Source: Dysidea avara (taxonomy: Eukaryota > Porifera > Demospongiae > Dictyoceratida > Dysideidae). Taken from it: a stretch of 64,000 nt of DNA. Location of the stretch: NCBI RefSeq assembly GCF_963678975.1, contig NC_089274.1:20669133-20733132 (forward strand), given 5' to 3'. Position 1 is the first letter of the stretch. Each line of letters begins with the position of its first letter. Positions 12,152 through 24,600 of the stretch are shown here, piece by piece. Made by a program: the position numbers and the translations under genes. The notes beneath the pieces are model-generated. The model ran no database searches, was not told the origin of the DNA, and saw only the letters and a program-made list of their open reading frames with translations.

Positions 12152-15100
12152 TCATTTAGTAATTGATATTTTCTCTAACGATTTCTGCACAAGTTCTACC
12201 TTGTCCACTGCTGCTTGTTGCTATGGAGATCATTAAATGATCAATCATATCCCCACCCAGTTTCCTCCCTACCTGATAATGCTGTACAATTAATGACCTT
12301 GTCCAATCATTATATCGAGTGTTACTGTCCCTTGTCTTTGATTTGGTCAGAGCACAGCACGTCTATTAAACACTACAATACACACTAGAGGTCAATAAAC
12401 AAGTGACTCTTACTAAATGATGTCCATATAGTGCTCTCATGTTGTTTGGGTTGAGTTTGATAGCTTGAGCAAAGTGTTGCTGTGCTAACTCCAAGCTCTC
12501 TGTAGTCTTCTGAGTGTAACTGATCTGTGATGTTGCAGCTCATGATACCATACAGCAATGATCTATATATACTAGTGCAATAAAAAATTAATTTAAAAAT
12601 TAAGTAGGGTTCCAGTGATAAAAAGCAGTGAAACAAGATATGGTGGTAGCTACGAGGGAAAATCCCTAGCTACTTGCATTCTTAGTGGGTCAAACAGTGC
12701 TACAAGTGAGCTAAATTTCAAGATCATGTGTAACTGCATCCATGAGTTAATGTGTACATATACATTGTTACAATGCCAAGTAGCTAGGGATTTTCCCTTG
12801 TAGCAACCATCATCTGTTGTTTCACTGTTTTTATCGCTGGAACCCTACTTCATTAAAATATTTTTTTATTGCATTAGTTTGTTAACTTTATGTTAGAGCA
12901 TAGCTATGAAATATAGGTGTGGCTGTGACTGCTGTATTAGAGTGTCTCAATCTCGCCACTCTGCTATCAAGCTAATGGGTGTGGCACACTGCCTTGATTT
13001 CCTACGGAGCTAGATCGTTGTTGTGGTGCAGTCTGGTTGTTGAAGGGGGCATGGCAATTGCTTTAAAAGTACAGCTTAGCTACAGTACTACAGTCCATTA
13101 AGTGCCTCAAATAGTTTTGTGGAATCTAAATACCCTCCTTCAAGGAAAGTGTCAGTGTTGATAGGGAAAATTAACGCTTTGGTATTGTTTCCATGAAGAA
13201 TATGACCATTTAATTGAATATCAAAGGAATGGCAAGGCACAGAAGGCAGACATTCGTCGGAACTACAAAAGGCACATCCCACCAGTGAGTTTGTTGCTGT
13301 GGTGTAAAATGGTGGCCGCGTGCACTGCTTTGTTTGGCCTCTATCCTTGCGACTGTGGTCAGGGAGGGAGGCAGGCTGGCTGGCAGTCAGATGAATTTCG
13401 AGCTATATGGAAATTTTTTTCAAATTCAATATCTGGATGCCTGTAAGTGTTTTCTTGTTTTTAATGCTATAATGGAGTAAGACTATTCTAAAAGATGATT
13501 TTCGTTGCGTATGATATTTCCATGATGGTTTTTAGACGTTGCCTTTTTAGCAGTGCATGTCACTTTAGGGGGGAACCATACTAAACAGTATGACTGTATT
13601 GTTTAATATATGTATTAATTTCTGCAGACCATTTTCACATATGTAGTGGCATTGAACAGAAGCCATTAACTTTATTTGGGATTTCACACAAGTGTAACGG
13701 TGCTGCTTGCTCATGTCTCAAAACAAACCCAAAGAGTCACTTGCAAACATCTACAAACTCGTTGCTAACTACTCACATGACACCACATATTACATACATA
13801 CGGTATACCAATATAGTTGTTCCGGTTAAACGTCTGTTGTTACATGAGCATCAATGGATCAATACAAAAACTAAGAAACAGCGGAGTTCACTGGACACTC
13901 AGGACGTGCTTCAGGCAAGCTTCAAGATACTATTTTACCTAGGCTTAAATGTGTTTGGATGAACCCAGTAAAATAATCACAGTTGGGTACATATGACTTG
14001 CCATGCATGTATTCTGTAAACACAACAATGATGTCGCAATGTATCCAAAACACACTTTTGCATTTGTTTTATCAAGCTTACAGGTTAATCACAGTATTAT
14101 GAAGTTAAATGGTGATTTTTAATGCACACTAGTGCAGTAATATTTGGCCTATTAGTAAAATGACAGCACTGAACTGCACATTCGCAAGTGCAAGTTGCAG
14201 TAGTGAATATCTCAAGTAGCATGGTCTATTGTTAAGTTTAAAAATGTGATGAAAATTACTCTCCGTTGCTATTAAATTAATTGTCACTGCATATTGGTCA
14301 AATGTAAAATTTTGATGAGTATATATACACCATCAACTTTTGGCATTTTAGGTGTACCTAGAATACCTCAAGACATTACAACCAGATCAAGAGGCCAAAA
14401 AGTAAGGATCATCTTTGATAGTTCTTTGATATATCAAAGGTGAACTTAACACCGTATGCGTGTTAAAGACACTTTCTTGCATACAATTGCACTCTTTATG
14501 AGACTAACTAAAAAGGAGGGGTACTCACTTCTGCCAGTCGCTGGTGATACAGATGATGGTGGGGATTAGATAGAATTAATTCTTCAAGACAAAATGCAGC
14601 CTTGCTGTATCTGTACAAAGAAATCAGTGCATGAAACAATAAGGAACACCTTACTGGTTTTGCGATATATACAAATCAGCCAGCTCCATCCAAGCCTCAT
14701 AATCACTCATGTACCTGCAATAAGACTTGTACCTCATTTTCACCACAATATTATATTACGTTTCAAGATAAGTTGTTAACTGTTTAATAGCATCCGTTGT
14801 TTGACCTTTAGCTTTACAGATAGCGATCTTCCTCTTGAGAAATTCTGCATTATTCTGGTTTTCTTCAAGTGCTGTGTCGTACAATGTCAGAGCCTCGTCA
14901 TAGCTGCAAGCACATGATACAAACTGTACAGAATAATTATTGTACCTTCCACTTGCTTCAAGCAGCATTCCTTGAAGCTTCAAAACACGTCGGCTTTTAG
15001 GAAACTGCCTCTCAAGAACCTGGAGGTATTCCTAAAAGAAATTAAGTGATGTGAGCCAGTTTGTAAATGTTCATATTAAAAACTAACATCGGCTTGCTCC

Positions 15101-15357
15101 AGCTCTCCACAGTCCAAAGCAGCTATCAACACTTGTTCGTACACCGTCCAAACTAAGTACATGTTAAAACTACAGTTGGCAAGTTATATCAATAGCTTAC
15201 TTTCATCTCCTAATTTTCTACCATGGTCAGAAAGTAGCACGGACCCTAAGTTGAGTACGTCAGCACTTTTCCTCTTTCTTTCCTCCCTCCATTTCCTCAG
15301 AGTATCTCTGGCTGACTTCCAGTCACTAAACGGAATGATGTTCCGCACCGTTTCCAT
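12152..15357 (-). CDS. EMC2: ER membrane protein complex subunit 2
   Basis: TPR scaffold of the EMC, which inserts tail-anchored and multipass proteins into the ER membrane. Nine exons: 15357-15201 (start [18 protein letters not shown], then DTLRKWREE), 15152-15088 ([16 protein letters not shown]), 15031-14946, about 14904-14760 ([27 protein letters not shown]), about 14718-14663 ([12 protein letters not shown]), about 14613-14533 ([20 protein letters not shown]), about 12523-12416 ([25 protein letters not shown]), about 12366-12272 and 12220-12152, which ends KISITK then a stop. The order matches animal EMC2 along its whole length. A roughly 2-kb intron (12523-14533) holds a MITE and otherwise no gene. 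The start codon is 66 bp from that of DNALI1. Confidence 0.92.
12602..12850. mobile_element. Short foldback MITE in EMC2 intron, family B
   Basis: The arms of about 75 bp begin AAGTAGGGTTCCAGTGATAA and are complemented at the right end (TCGCTGGAACCCTACTT). The central part (12690-12750) recurs at about 44180-44245 in EXOC1, where AAATTTCAAGATC and TGCATCCATGAG can be recognised, so this is a dispersed family. Confidence 0.75.
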
Positions 15358-15423
15358 TTATCTAATTAATACACACCTAATTCTATAAACCGCGCCTCAT
15401 CAAAGTTTCCATAACAACGTTAG
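15358..15423. promoter_or_regulatory. 66-bp head-to-head interval of EMC2 and DNALI1
   Basis: Only 66 bp separate the two start codons, so promoters and 5' UTRs must overlap or lie partly within the coding exons. No TATA box is evident. Confidence 0.55.
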
Positions 15424-16523
15424 ATGACAACGAACAGCGGCAGCATGATTCCACCGACAACATCTTTGGTGAAGTACGAGAACCCGGTATTGGTTAGTAA
15501 AAACACTGACAAAAAAGGAGCGAAGGTATGGTTACTTGTAAGTGCTAAGCTATTCATTGATAACACGTCGCAGGCTAGGACCCCAAAAGCAAACCAACAA
15601 CCTGCAGTAGCAGCACTTGGTAGTGGAGGTCCTATCCCATCCCCTCCAAAGGGAAAACTACCTCCCGTAGACCAACAGAAGAATCAACAAACCGAGGAAA
15701 TTTTGAATGCAATTTTACCTCCCAGGTGAGCTGAGTTTCATCAAACCATTTTGTGACAACTGTGATGTAGAGAATGGACTGAAACTGGACAATTATGGAT
15801 GCAGTGTGTCTCTAGCACACCAGCAACAAGACTAGAAGTAACCAACCTGCAGGTATGGGTTGTGCAACAATGTATACACTCACAATTAAGCACAGTTTAT
15901 ACTATACAGGAGCAACTGGACATGCGACTTCAGCAAAGACAAGCAAGAGAAACTGGAATTTGTCCTGTTAGGCGAGAACTGTATTCCCAGTGTTTTGGTA
16001 GGTGTTGTCGTATAATCAAGTTGTATTGTGTTATGTCCCACGTGTAGATGAACTGATCCGTCAAGTTACGATTAACTGTGCAGAGAGGGGCTTGTTGTTG
16101 TTAAGGTAATAAAGCTGTATTATTAATGATGATTATATAATATTGTAGAGTACGTGACGAGATAAGGATGACTATATCAGCTTATCAGACATTGTATGAA
16201 AGTAGTGTTGCATTTGGCATGAGGAAGGCTCTAATGGCAGAACAAGGTAAAAGCGACATGGAGGAGTTGATTAAGAACTTAGAAGCCGAGAAGAAAGACT
16301 TGGAAAAACAAGTAAATACAACACCATCAAGTTCACACTACCTTCACTTTGTAACTTACAGGTAATGGACCTCAAAGCTAAATGTGATAATATTGAAAAG
16401 AGAGAGGCAGAAAGAAGACTCCTTGATGAGAAGAAACACAATGAGGAACAACAATCTTTAAAGAAAACAAACCAACAATTGAAAGCACAACTTGAAGGGA
16501 TCATAGCACCAGCAAAGAAATAA
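15424..16523 (+). CDS. DNALI1: Axonemal dynein light intermediate polypeptide 1 (p28)
   Basis: Inner-arm dynein light chain of motile cilia. Seven exons: 15424-15525, 15574-15725, 15771-15852, 15910-15997, 16048-16105, 16149-16311 and 16362-16523. The N-terminal MIPPTTSLVKYENPVLVS and then EEILNAILPPREW, QARETGICPVRRELYSQCF, ELIRQVTINCAERGLLLLR, RDEIRMTISAYQTLYESSVA, FGMRKAL and the C-terminal coiled coil ending NQQLKAQLEGIIAPAKK follow the human protein almost word for word. The frame also allows an upstream ATG seven codons before the family's usual MIPP start (MTTNSGS); I use that first ATG, but the second is equally plausible. The stop is 40 bp from that of the convergent TRMT11. Confidence 0.96.
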
Positions 16524-16563
16524 ACCTGTAACAAAAATTGAATAGCTTTGTAAAGTGTATTTG

Positions 16564-18529
16564 TTATTTAAAATAAGTAGTTCTAAAGTGATTGATAATG
16601 TGTGAAGTCTGACTTGATTCTTCTGGGTTAACATAAGGTTTAACTTTTACCATAGTCACTAACAGCCTGCCTATGCTGGGACGTAATAATTGTTCACTGG
16701 TAGCGGTTAGCTGGAGACAAGGGTGAGATGGAATTACAAACCTACAGTGTATGCAAAACAAAATATACACATGGACTGATACATATAGCTGTACACTTAC
16801 TGCTCCTTAACAATAGGCAGCCAATAGACTAGTCTTCCATGTAGGACAAGAAATCGAGCAGCAAATAGGAGTAAATCATTGTATACATCTGACAATTGGT
16901 ACTGACATACTGACGGAATGTGATCTTCTAATCTGTTATCTTAGGTAATCTACATTTTCACAATTGCCAGCTCACTGTTCATCCAGAATAGGTTTTGGAT
17001 TTTCTCGTTTGCTGCCGACTTTCCTTGGCCCTTCCCTGATCCCATAAGGTGCTAATATGATTTAATCCAAAACATTTTTTTAATGATAAGTGCTGACTTA
17101 CGATCAGTGATTATGGCATCAAACAGATCACCAGATCTCCATATTGTATGAGCTGCATCACTAACTAAGACATCAACATAACACTTCTCTAAACCATACT
17201 GCAGCAAGTTAGCTAGTACACTTTCATTGGGACCTGTACGATACAGGCATGATATTATGTAATGGGCACGATTACCACCTCTCCATTTCTGCTTGGTGCC
17301 TGCTCTGGATGGTCGGCCTGTACTACAACACATCACAACAACTTAACTGGATAATAACAAGTGACCTCTTCCATGTAGTAGCTGTCCATTAATGTCTCCT
17401 CCGACTACATGAGCTCCAAAATGTGCACAAGCCACAAGGATCCCTCCTGTGCCAACAAAAGGGTCACACACCAACTGCCCTCTTGTCACCTGTAACAACT
17501 GTAACAATTACACAACACACTAACAGATACACTACCCTTGCTTGGTTAGCCATGATGAATGCCAGTTGAGCATCCATTGATGTGTTACCAATAAATACCC
17601 TACTCTTCACCGAGTATTGTTGGAGTAGAGAACGTTGGCCCTGAGCTATCTGCCAACAAGGTAGGCTACAGATGACCTAGTGTATAAGACTGCCTTACCA
17701 ATACAGTGAAGAACACTCTCTCAGGTTCACTCCCTGCTTTATTGTTGTCCCCACCATAATCTTCCAGTACATGAAATGTGTGGTCCGGATGTGACAGATC
17801 TACCTTCCCATGAAGTGGTAGATATGAAAGCCTCTGTGAATTATATAATAGTATTACTAGCTAACAACAGTAGTATACTCACCTCCAAGATTACAGACTG
17901 TCTGCTTACACTACATTTCTTATTAAACCCATCCACAACAATCTTAAAACTACCAGAACTATATTCAGCCTATAACAAACCATAACAGTTCAATAGTTAC
18001 TGAAGACCAGACCCTTCCTCTTCCAGGGGTGCCTGTGATCTCTAGCTGATAAGCACCACAGACGAGGAATAAGGTCTGGATGAGCATACCATTACAACAG
18101 CTGGCAGGGATGATATGGATTGTTGCAGCTCAGCATAGTTAGTGCCTGTTCCCAGTAACTTATGGATGGTCCTACAACACAGACTAACATTACAGCTAGA
18201 TTGTATCAGATATTCACTTGATTAGCACACATCTGTTAGCAATAGCAACAGCCACATCTCTGGATGGTAACTCCACTACCAAGAATGGGTTCTGTGTGTG
18301 CATGTGATTGCCACGTGGGTATAACAGCATATAGTCTAGAATCTAAGCAGTGATTATTACCAGGTCAGAATAGTGTAAGGAGTTTGAGCTGATTTCCACT
18401 CCAAGTAGTGCACTAACTGACAGGAACTCCTAGAAGTCAATTATAAAACAGACTAACTCAAAATATAATTTGCACCTGTAGTCTAAATGAGGGATGCTCT
18501 TGAGCAAAGTGAATTAAATATCGTTCCAT
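16564..18529 (-). CDS. TRMT11: tRNA (guanine-N2) methyltransferase catalytic subunit
   Basis: Makes m2G10 in tRNA together with TRMT112. About thirteen exons. Start MERYLIHFAQEHPSFRLQ at 18529; a THUMP-like N-terminal part (FKIVVDGFNKKC); LHGKVDLSHPDHTFHVLEDYG; then the methyltransferase: SRVFIGNTSMDAQLAFIMAN, SAM-binding CDPFVGTGGILVACAHFGAH, LLQYGLEKCYVDVLVSDA, catalytic DPPYGIRE (split by an intron after DAIITD), FLVLHGRLVYWLPIV, and a C-terminus ending HFRTTYFK. The sequence between KQKWRG and PNESVLANLL is best read as a 42-nt intron (17234-17275) that is stop-free and a multiple of three; removing it restores the family spacing. No lesion is seen. It is head-to-head with the DIDO1-like gene (95 bp). 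Confidence 0.92.
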
Positions 18530-18624
18530 CCTGGTTCTTATAAAACGCGCACCCTAAATATAAGTTATGCAGAATGGGAATGCGATTTTTTTGGAATGCA
18601 GTTTGGTTTGTAGATTAGGTTAAA
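18530..18624. promoter_or_regulatory. 95-bp head-to-head interval of TRMT11 and DIDO1-like
   Basis: The 95 bp between divergent start codons is probably a shared promoter. An ATAAAACGCGCACCC stretch at about 18539-18553 is the only distinctive sequence. Confidence 0.5.
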
Positions 18625-19388
18625 ATGAGTGACTTGTTGGAGGGTTGCGGAGAGCAACTGACGAAAGCTTGGGATCTCCCAGCCGTTCCAGCTGAGCGTA
18701 TTAGTTCGTCACATCCATCTAGCTCTTCAGAACTCGCTGAGATATTTGGTCGAAGCGATGATGACGATGAAGAGCTTGAAGCTTTTGGCGGTGGTCAAGA
18801 CACTCAATTAACTAGCGCTGGTCTTCTCCAGCAAGCGAGCGTTGCTAGCATGGCAGAATTATTAGCAGATTCAAAAGTATCTCTAAATAGTGCGCAGCAA
18901 CCAACCAGCGAAAATGAGCCACGAAGGCGAAGCGCCAGGTTGCAGAGCGTTTCTAAAATAGAGCCTGCACCTGCTACTGCTGATATGCCAAACGTGACAG
19001 CTAACGAAAATACACAAGTTAAAACAGAACAACAACAACCCAGCAGCCGTCCACATACTGAAAGTGGAAGCGAGGAAATATATTCAGAAGGAAGTAATGG
19101 AGGACAGAAATCAGCAAGCGAAGAGGACGATAGCGATAGTGAAGGAGACGACCCGGACAAGTTGTGGTGTATTTGTAGAAAGCCTCATGGTGACAGGTAT
19201 GCGTTAACGAGCACGTGATCTTATTTATTGCACATGTACACCTATATTACTAGATTTATGATATGTTGTGATCATTGTGAAGAGTGGTATCATGGAGATT
19301 GTGTGGGGATTAGTGTGGCACAGGGTAAACGTATGGAGCGATATGGAGAAGATTATGTGTGTGATTTGTGTACAGGTAGGTGTAAATA

Positions 19389-19461
<73 letters not shown>

Positions 19462-21582
19462 TGTAGTAAACAGTTTGTGGCATTTGAAGGTGTATTCTCT
19501 TGTAGAAAAAGAACGTTTCAAGAAGGAAGAAAGATGTAAAATGCGGACAGAGCGTGTGGAAAAGAGAGCAGCAAACAAATCTAAGGATTTTGAGGTGATG
19601 TTCAGTATTTGGTGCCCAAGTTATGACATGGTTTTATCCATAGGAATTAGCACCTGGGGGCTTGTTTGTACCAGACAATCTTCCAAAGGGACAGACTATA
19701 GTGGATATTAAGCCAAAGAGACCATCAATTGATGAATCCACTTCACCCATCAAGAGAAAGCCACGCACAGTTAGTCTGTGTAATGTATAAAGGATTGCAG
19801 GGATTTACGGACAGCTGCATACAGCCCCTCATACTAACCCACATAAATAAAAAGAACTTCAAAGTTTGGGCATATGCACATAGGCCTATTGATATGTGGA
19901 GTATACACTGTCTTGTAAATTCCTGAAATCCCAGGAGGGGGGAGGGGGTGTTCTTGTCAGTGTAACACTTAACAGGTTAGACACTTGTAATAGGGAAAGA
20001 AGATTTGGCGGAAACAGTAGAATTGGTGGAAACGTTGTTTACAGATTGTGGACAGCCTTAGAACACTTACTACCAGTTAGCTGCTCACTGCTACTTACAT
20101 AATACAGCTACATAGAACTCACCACAATTGCGCATGGCCTTTTAGCACTGATTTTCTTGTTTTCTTGCAGCTTAAACATCATCCATGGCAATCAGTTCTT
20201 AGAGTGCAGTCTTATCTCGAGCCTCGTCGATCATCAACACACCGTATTTTGAAGCACATGTTACTAGAAGCACCTTATAGGTACTCAAGGAGGCACTTAT
20301 ATTTGAAAATCTGTAAACATCACCGCGAGAAAATAGAGTCTGGCCACGTGAGACTAAGCCTGACCATTCAACACCAATTGTTCTGCAATTCAAAACGTGG
20401 TAATCAGTCACATAGGTTAAAGAACATTCTAGAATAATCTTATCACCTGTTTGGTACCTAGCTATAAGCGCTTCTAGTAACATGTGCTTCAAAATACAGT
20501 GTGCTAATTGGAAGGTGATGATGATTGATGAGGCTCAAGATAAGACTACTGTCTAAGAATTGATTGCCACAGATGATTGTAAGCTGCAAGAAGACAGAAA
20601 ATTGGTACTACAAAGACCATACGCTTTAATCGTGGTGAGTTCTATGTAACTGTATTTATATATGTAACCGTGAGTTGTTAAAATGGTAGTGGGTGTTCTG
20701 AGGCTGTACATAATCTGTAAACACGATTCTGCTGTTTCCGCCAATTCCACCATTCCGCTAAATCTCCTTTCCCCTTGTAAGGCATGTAATGGATTGTATA
20801 GCATTTAGCTATGGTTAATTTAGAATTTCTGTGGTTAATTGGGAATTCCTACCTACAGTGAAAAACATCTCAGCCAGATATACTGATGAAGATTGCACTA
20901 GCTCAAGTGGCTCCAATTTATGATGTACTCCTTGTATTTTTCAGCTCTGTCCTCTGCTCAGTCCATTTAGCTAGACACTATGATTCACGCAGCTTATAGA
21001 TTCACTGGTAGGATCGCTCACAACACGCTTACCATGATACTGTAGGATTTTTTATCACTAGTGTGGGATTTGTATTCGTTCCAAATAAAAAAAAGTTGGG
21101 TGCACAGTTCTTATTAGTTTAGCTGTTATATTATTATTATTATTATGTTTGTTTGTTGTGAAATGTTATATGGTTTGTAGGTTTATTGGCTATCCAAATA
21201 ATTTTAAAGTGAGATACCACACTATTACATAACTCCTGATCATTGCATTAACAAAACTGTCAGGTTGACTGGTCAAAAATGCAACAACATTCACATCTAA
21301 TAATGCTCCTGTTCAAACCCAAGGCTGTGGAATTGTACTAGCAATTCAAGTATTTGGTTTCATTTAGTTTCTCCATGGTCAGAAATAGTCAAGTCTTGTG
21401 GTGATAATGTAATATAATATGATAGTAATACTGTTGAGTATTAGTGTGATGTGTCTCAGCTTTCAGGAGGAGGAGGTAGAGCAAGGTGTGTGCAGTGTCA
21501 TGGTACAGTGGAGCCACCTGCTGTGTTGTGTAGTAAAGACTGTATCCATAAGTGAGTATGTATGTGAGAGTACTATCATTTG

Positions 21583-21664
<82 letters not shown>

Positions 21665-24600
21665 ACGTGTTATTGTGTAGTGTACACTGTCACTGTGTGA
21701 GCAAGGTTGAGGGATTCCCTCATGAAAGTCAAAACAGCCAAGCTGTAAAAATGGAGTGCAGCCCCGATAAAATCCTTGGTGAAAAAAATGTGAATCAAAA
21801 ATGGCGGTCAAGAAATGGCTGTGATGGTAGGTTAATGGCAAAAATATTAATTACGACAATTCAGTGTTGCCTTGGAGGCCACCTTTGATTTCACATATTC
21901 TTCACCATGGCTTTTTTTAACAGCTTGGCTGTTTTGGTATAAACATCACTTCTTTTTGCAATTGTATATCCCAAAGCCAGTAAATGGCTGGCTTTAGGGC
22001 TTCTTTTTACCAATCTTTTCTTTTTACCGCTAAAAGGAGGAAGGCATCCAGAGCAGGCTTTTTGTTTGTGAAAAATATTTCACATTTGAACTATTTTTTG
22101 CTTAAAAATTGTTGTTACTACTGTATGAAAATTATCACATGAACTCTGTAGCTGAACTCTCTACTAAGTGACTTGTTTGCAGCTAAAATGATTTGTTTGT
22201 GGCTGAATTATCTGCAAGTTGACTTGTTTGTATGTGGCTGAACTTGGTTGACTTGTTTGTAGCTGAACTCTGCACAGGGTGACTTGTATGTAGCTGAACT
22301 CTCTATAGGATAACTTGTTTGTAGCTGAACTCTAGCTTGTTGCATTGCTGAACTCATCTACAAGGTAACTTGTTACATAGCTGAACACTGTAACTAATGC
22401 TGCTGAATGCTCAAATAGGATGATTGTACTATTAAAATAGAGTATCTCGATCATGCTCTTGCTACACATAGTTGGATTTTGCATCATAAGTCAGTGGCTT
22501 TTAATCCAATTCTTCTATACTATTGTTAGGCCTTTGTATGATGATTAATCCATCTACATACTGATTTTCAGCTCATTCCCTTGAGTGGTTTGCCTGGCAG
22601 GCATGAAAACTATTGCTCTTTTATTTACGAAATTTGATTGCACAATCATTACATACCTTTGGTATTGCTTTATATCTCCATGGTCTTATCTTGATTCCTT
22701 TTAAACCACGAAAAGGCACTCCTAGATAATTAATCTATCTTCCAACCAATTTACATTTTTCACCCAATTTGATTTTTAATTTACATTAAAAGGACTAGTT
22801 TTTTGTTATAGCATATAGTTATGATATACACGTGACTGTTCTAAATATTGTACATGGCTTGACTGCTTTTTAATAGAATATCTTTTTTGAAGGGGCATGG
22901 TCGTCATACCTTGCTTTTAATCATGCTACCAATATAAGGGGCATGGTTGATATGATCTATCGCTCTAAGTGCAGCTAGATCATTAAGTACTTAAATGGTA
23001 TGTAAACTTTTGTAAAGGTGCTTTTTTCATCGTGCATATTATTCTATGATGATTTTTGGTGGCAGCATTTTTTTATGGGGGGATCCCTACTATACAGTAT
23101 ACTGGCAACTAACACAAGACATCTAGTAGACTGACCCTTGTTCTGCAGACATGTGAAGACCGCCTTGGATGTGCTAACTCTGAGGGGTGTGTCTGAACAA
23201 GAAGGCGTGACTGTTGTGGACAAATCATCTGGCAGGGTCATGGTAGGTGGAGCTGCTCCCAAGAGAAGTGAGCTTTTTGATTGGCTACAATCCCACCGCT
23301 TGTATCAAATCCACTTACCATCACGGAAACCAAGCAGCACTAGCAGGGAGAAGACAGCAGATGGTGAGGAAGTGTGATAGGGTGCAAGAATTCATACTAA
23401 CAACTAAAAAGTGGGAGTGTGTTTATTGTCAGTATAGCCTGTACAAATACACTGTTTTATCACCTTGGTCTGTTGTGTTATCACCTTGGTCACACTGTGT
23501 TATTACCTTGGTCTGTTCTTAGAATAAGACTTTACCTCACATATTGACAGTTCCCTATCACTAGTAGAGGTATGAATTTTGATCAAAAGTAAACTTAATG
23601 CTTCACACAGTGTGTTTGCAGAATGTATTAGTGTGTTTGTGACACACTCTTTCTCTCTCTCTCTCTCTCTTCAAACTTTAACATATGAGCATCATTTTAT
23701 TTTATTTTTCTCACATGTCCAGTTTTCAAGTCATCATATTCACTGTAGCAACAGCAGCTGTAGCTGGCCACACCAAAGATGCTGTTTCAGTCAGGGAAAA
23801 TGCTAAGAAGTTGTTGGCACAAGCTTTGTGGCATCGGTAAGTCTGTATAATTATGTTGTTTAATGTAACTCACACGCTTTAACTGTTTATTGGCTAATTA
23901 ATCCTTCAAATTTGATATGTCAAATTTCTCGCCAGCCTCCATATACACGTAACTTGGTAACTGTAAATGCTGGAAAGATTTCACTACCACCATTACCGTA
24001 TTACTTGCCATGAAATGGTATGCATCTAGCAAATGTATCCTCCATCATGTTGCTTAGAAAACAAACTACCACCACCACATAATGTGTGATTGTACAGCAT
24101 TTAAATATATCTCATTATAGGGAAACAGAATGCTAGTGCTCTGCTTGTAATGCATTCTTCTGTTCTCAAAATTATGTTATTTGGAATTCAAAGGTTAAAT
24201 TAACTATTATGGGTGTGTAATCAAGACACATGGTAGTGTGTCATGCGGCCAAGAAAGCTGGCGATCACACCGTGAGTATATTGACAGGAAGAAAGAAAAC
24301 AGCTTTTTCATACATGCATAGCTCCATCGTAGCAGTGCCTTTTGATAATTTGAATAGCAATAGAGTTACAGCGACAAAGTTATAAAGTAAAAGCCAAGCA
24401 AGTGCAAAATTGCGGGATCGAGATACTCAAATAGAGGTGTGCAAAAAATGTCGGGGGGAAAAAAAACGTACCAGAGTTCGAACCAGAGACCTCCATACCT
24501 GACACCTGCATCCTTAACCATTGAACTACTGCTACCTTGGCTGATCACCTTACTTAATTTCTGCTTTATAAATGAAATTTCTAGTTGAAATTCAAACGTT

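Noticed and set aside
13088..13282. Possible Zn-finger-like peptide [15 protein letters not shown]
   Set aside because: Sits in the long EMC2 intron, has no domain match beyond scattered cysteines and no splice partner.
21389..21888. His-Thr and Cys-Val repeat reading frames
   Set aside because: They are translations of the (GT)n microsatellite and have no start context or domain.
24465..24545. Functional tRNA gene
   Set aside because: Internal boxes are present, but acceptor and T stems do not pair.
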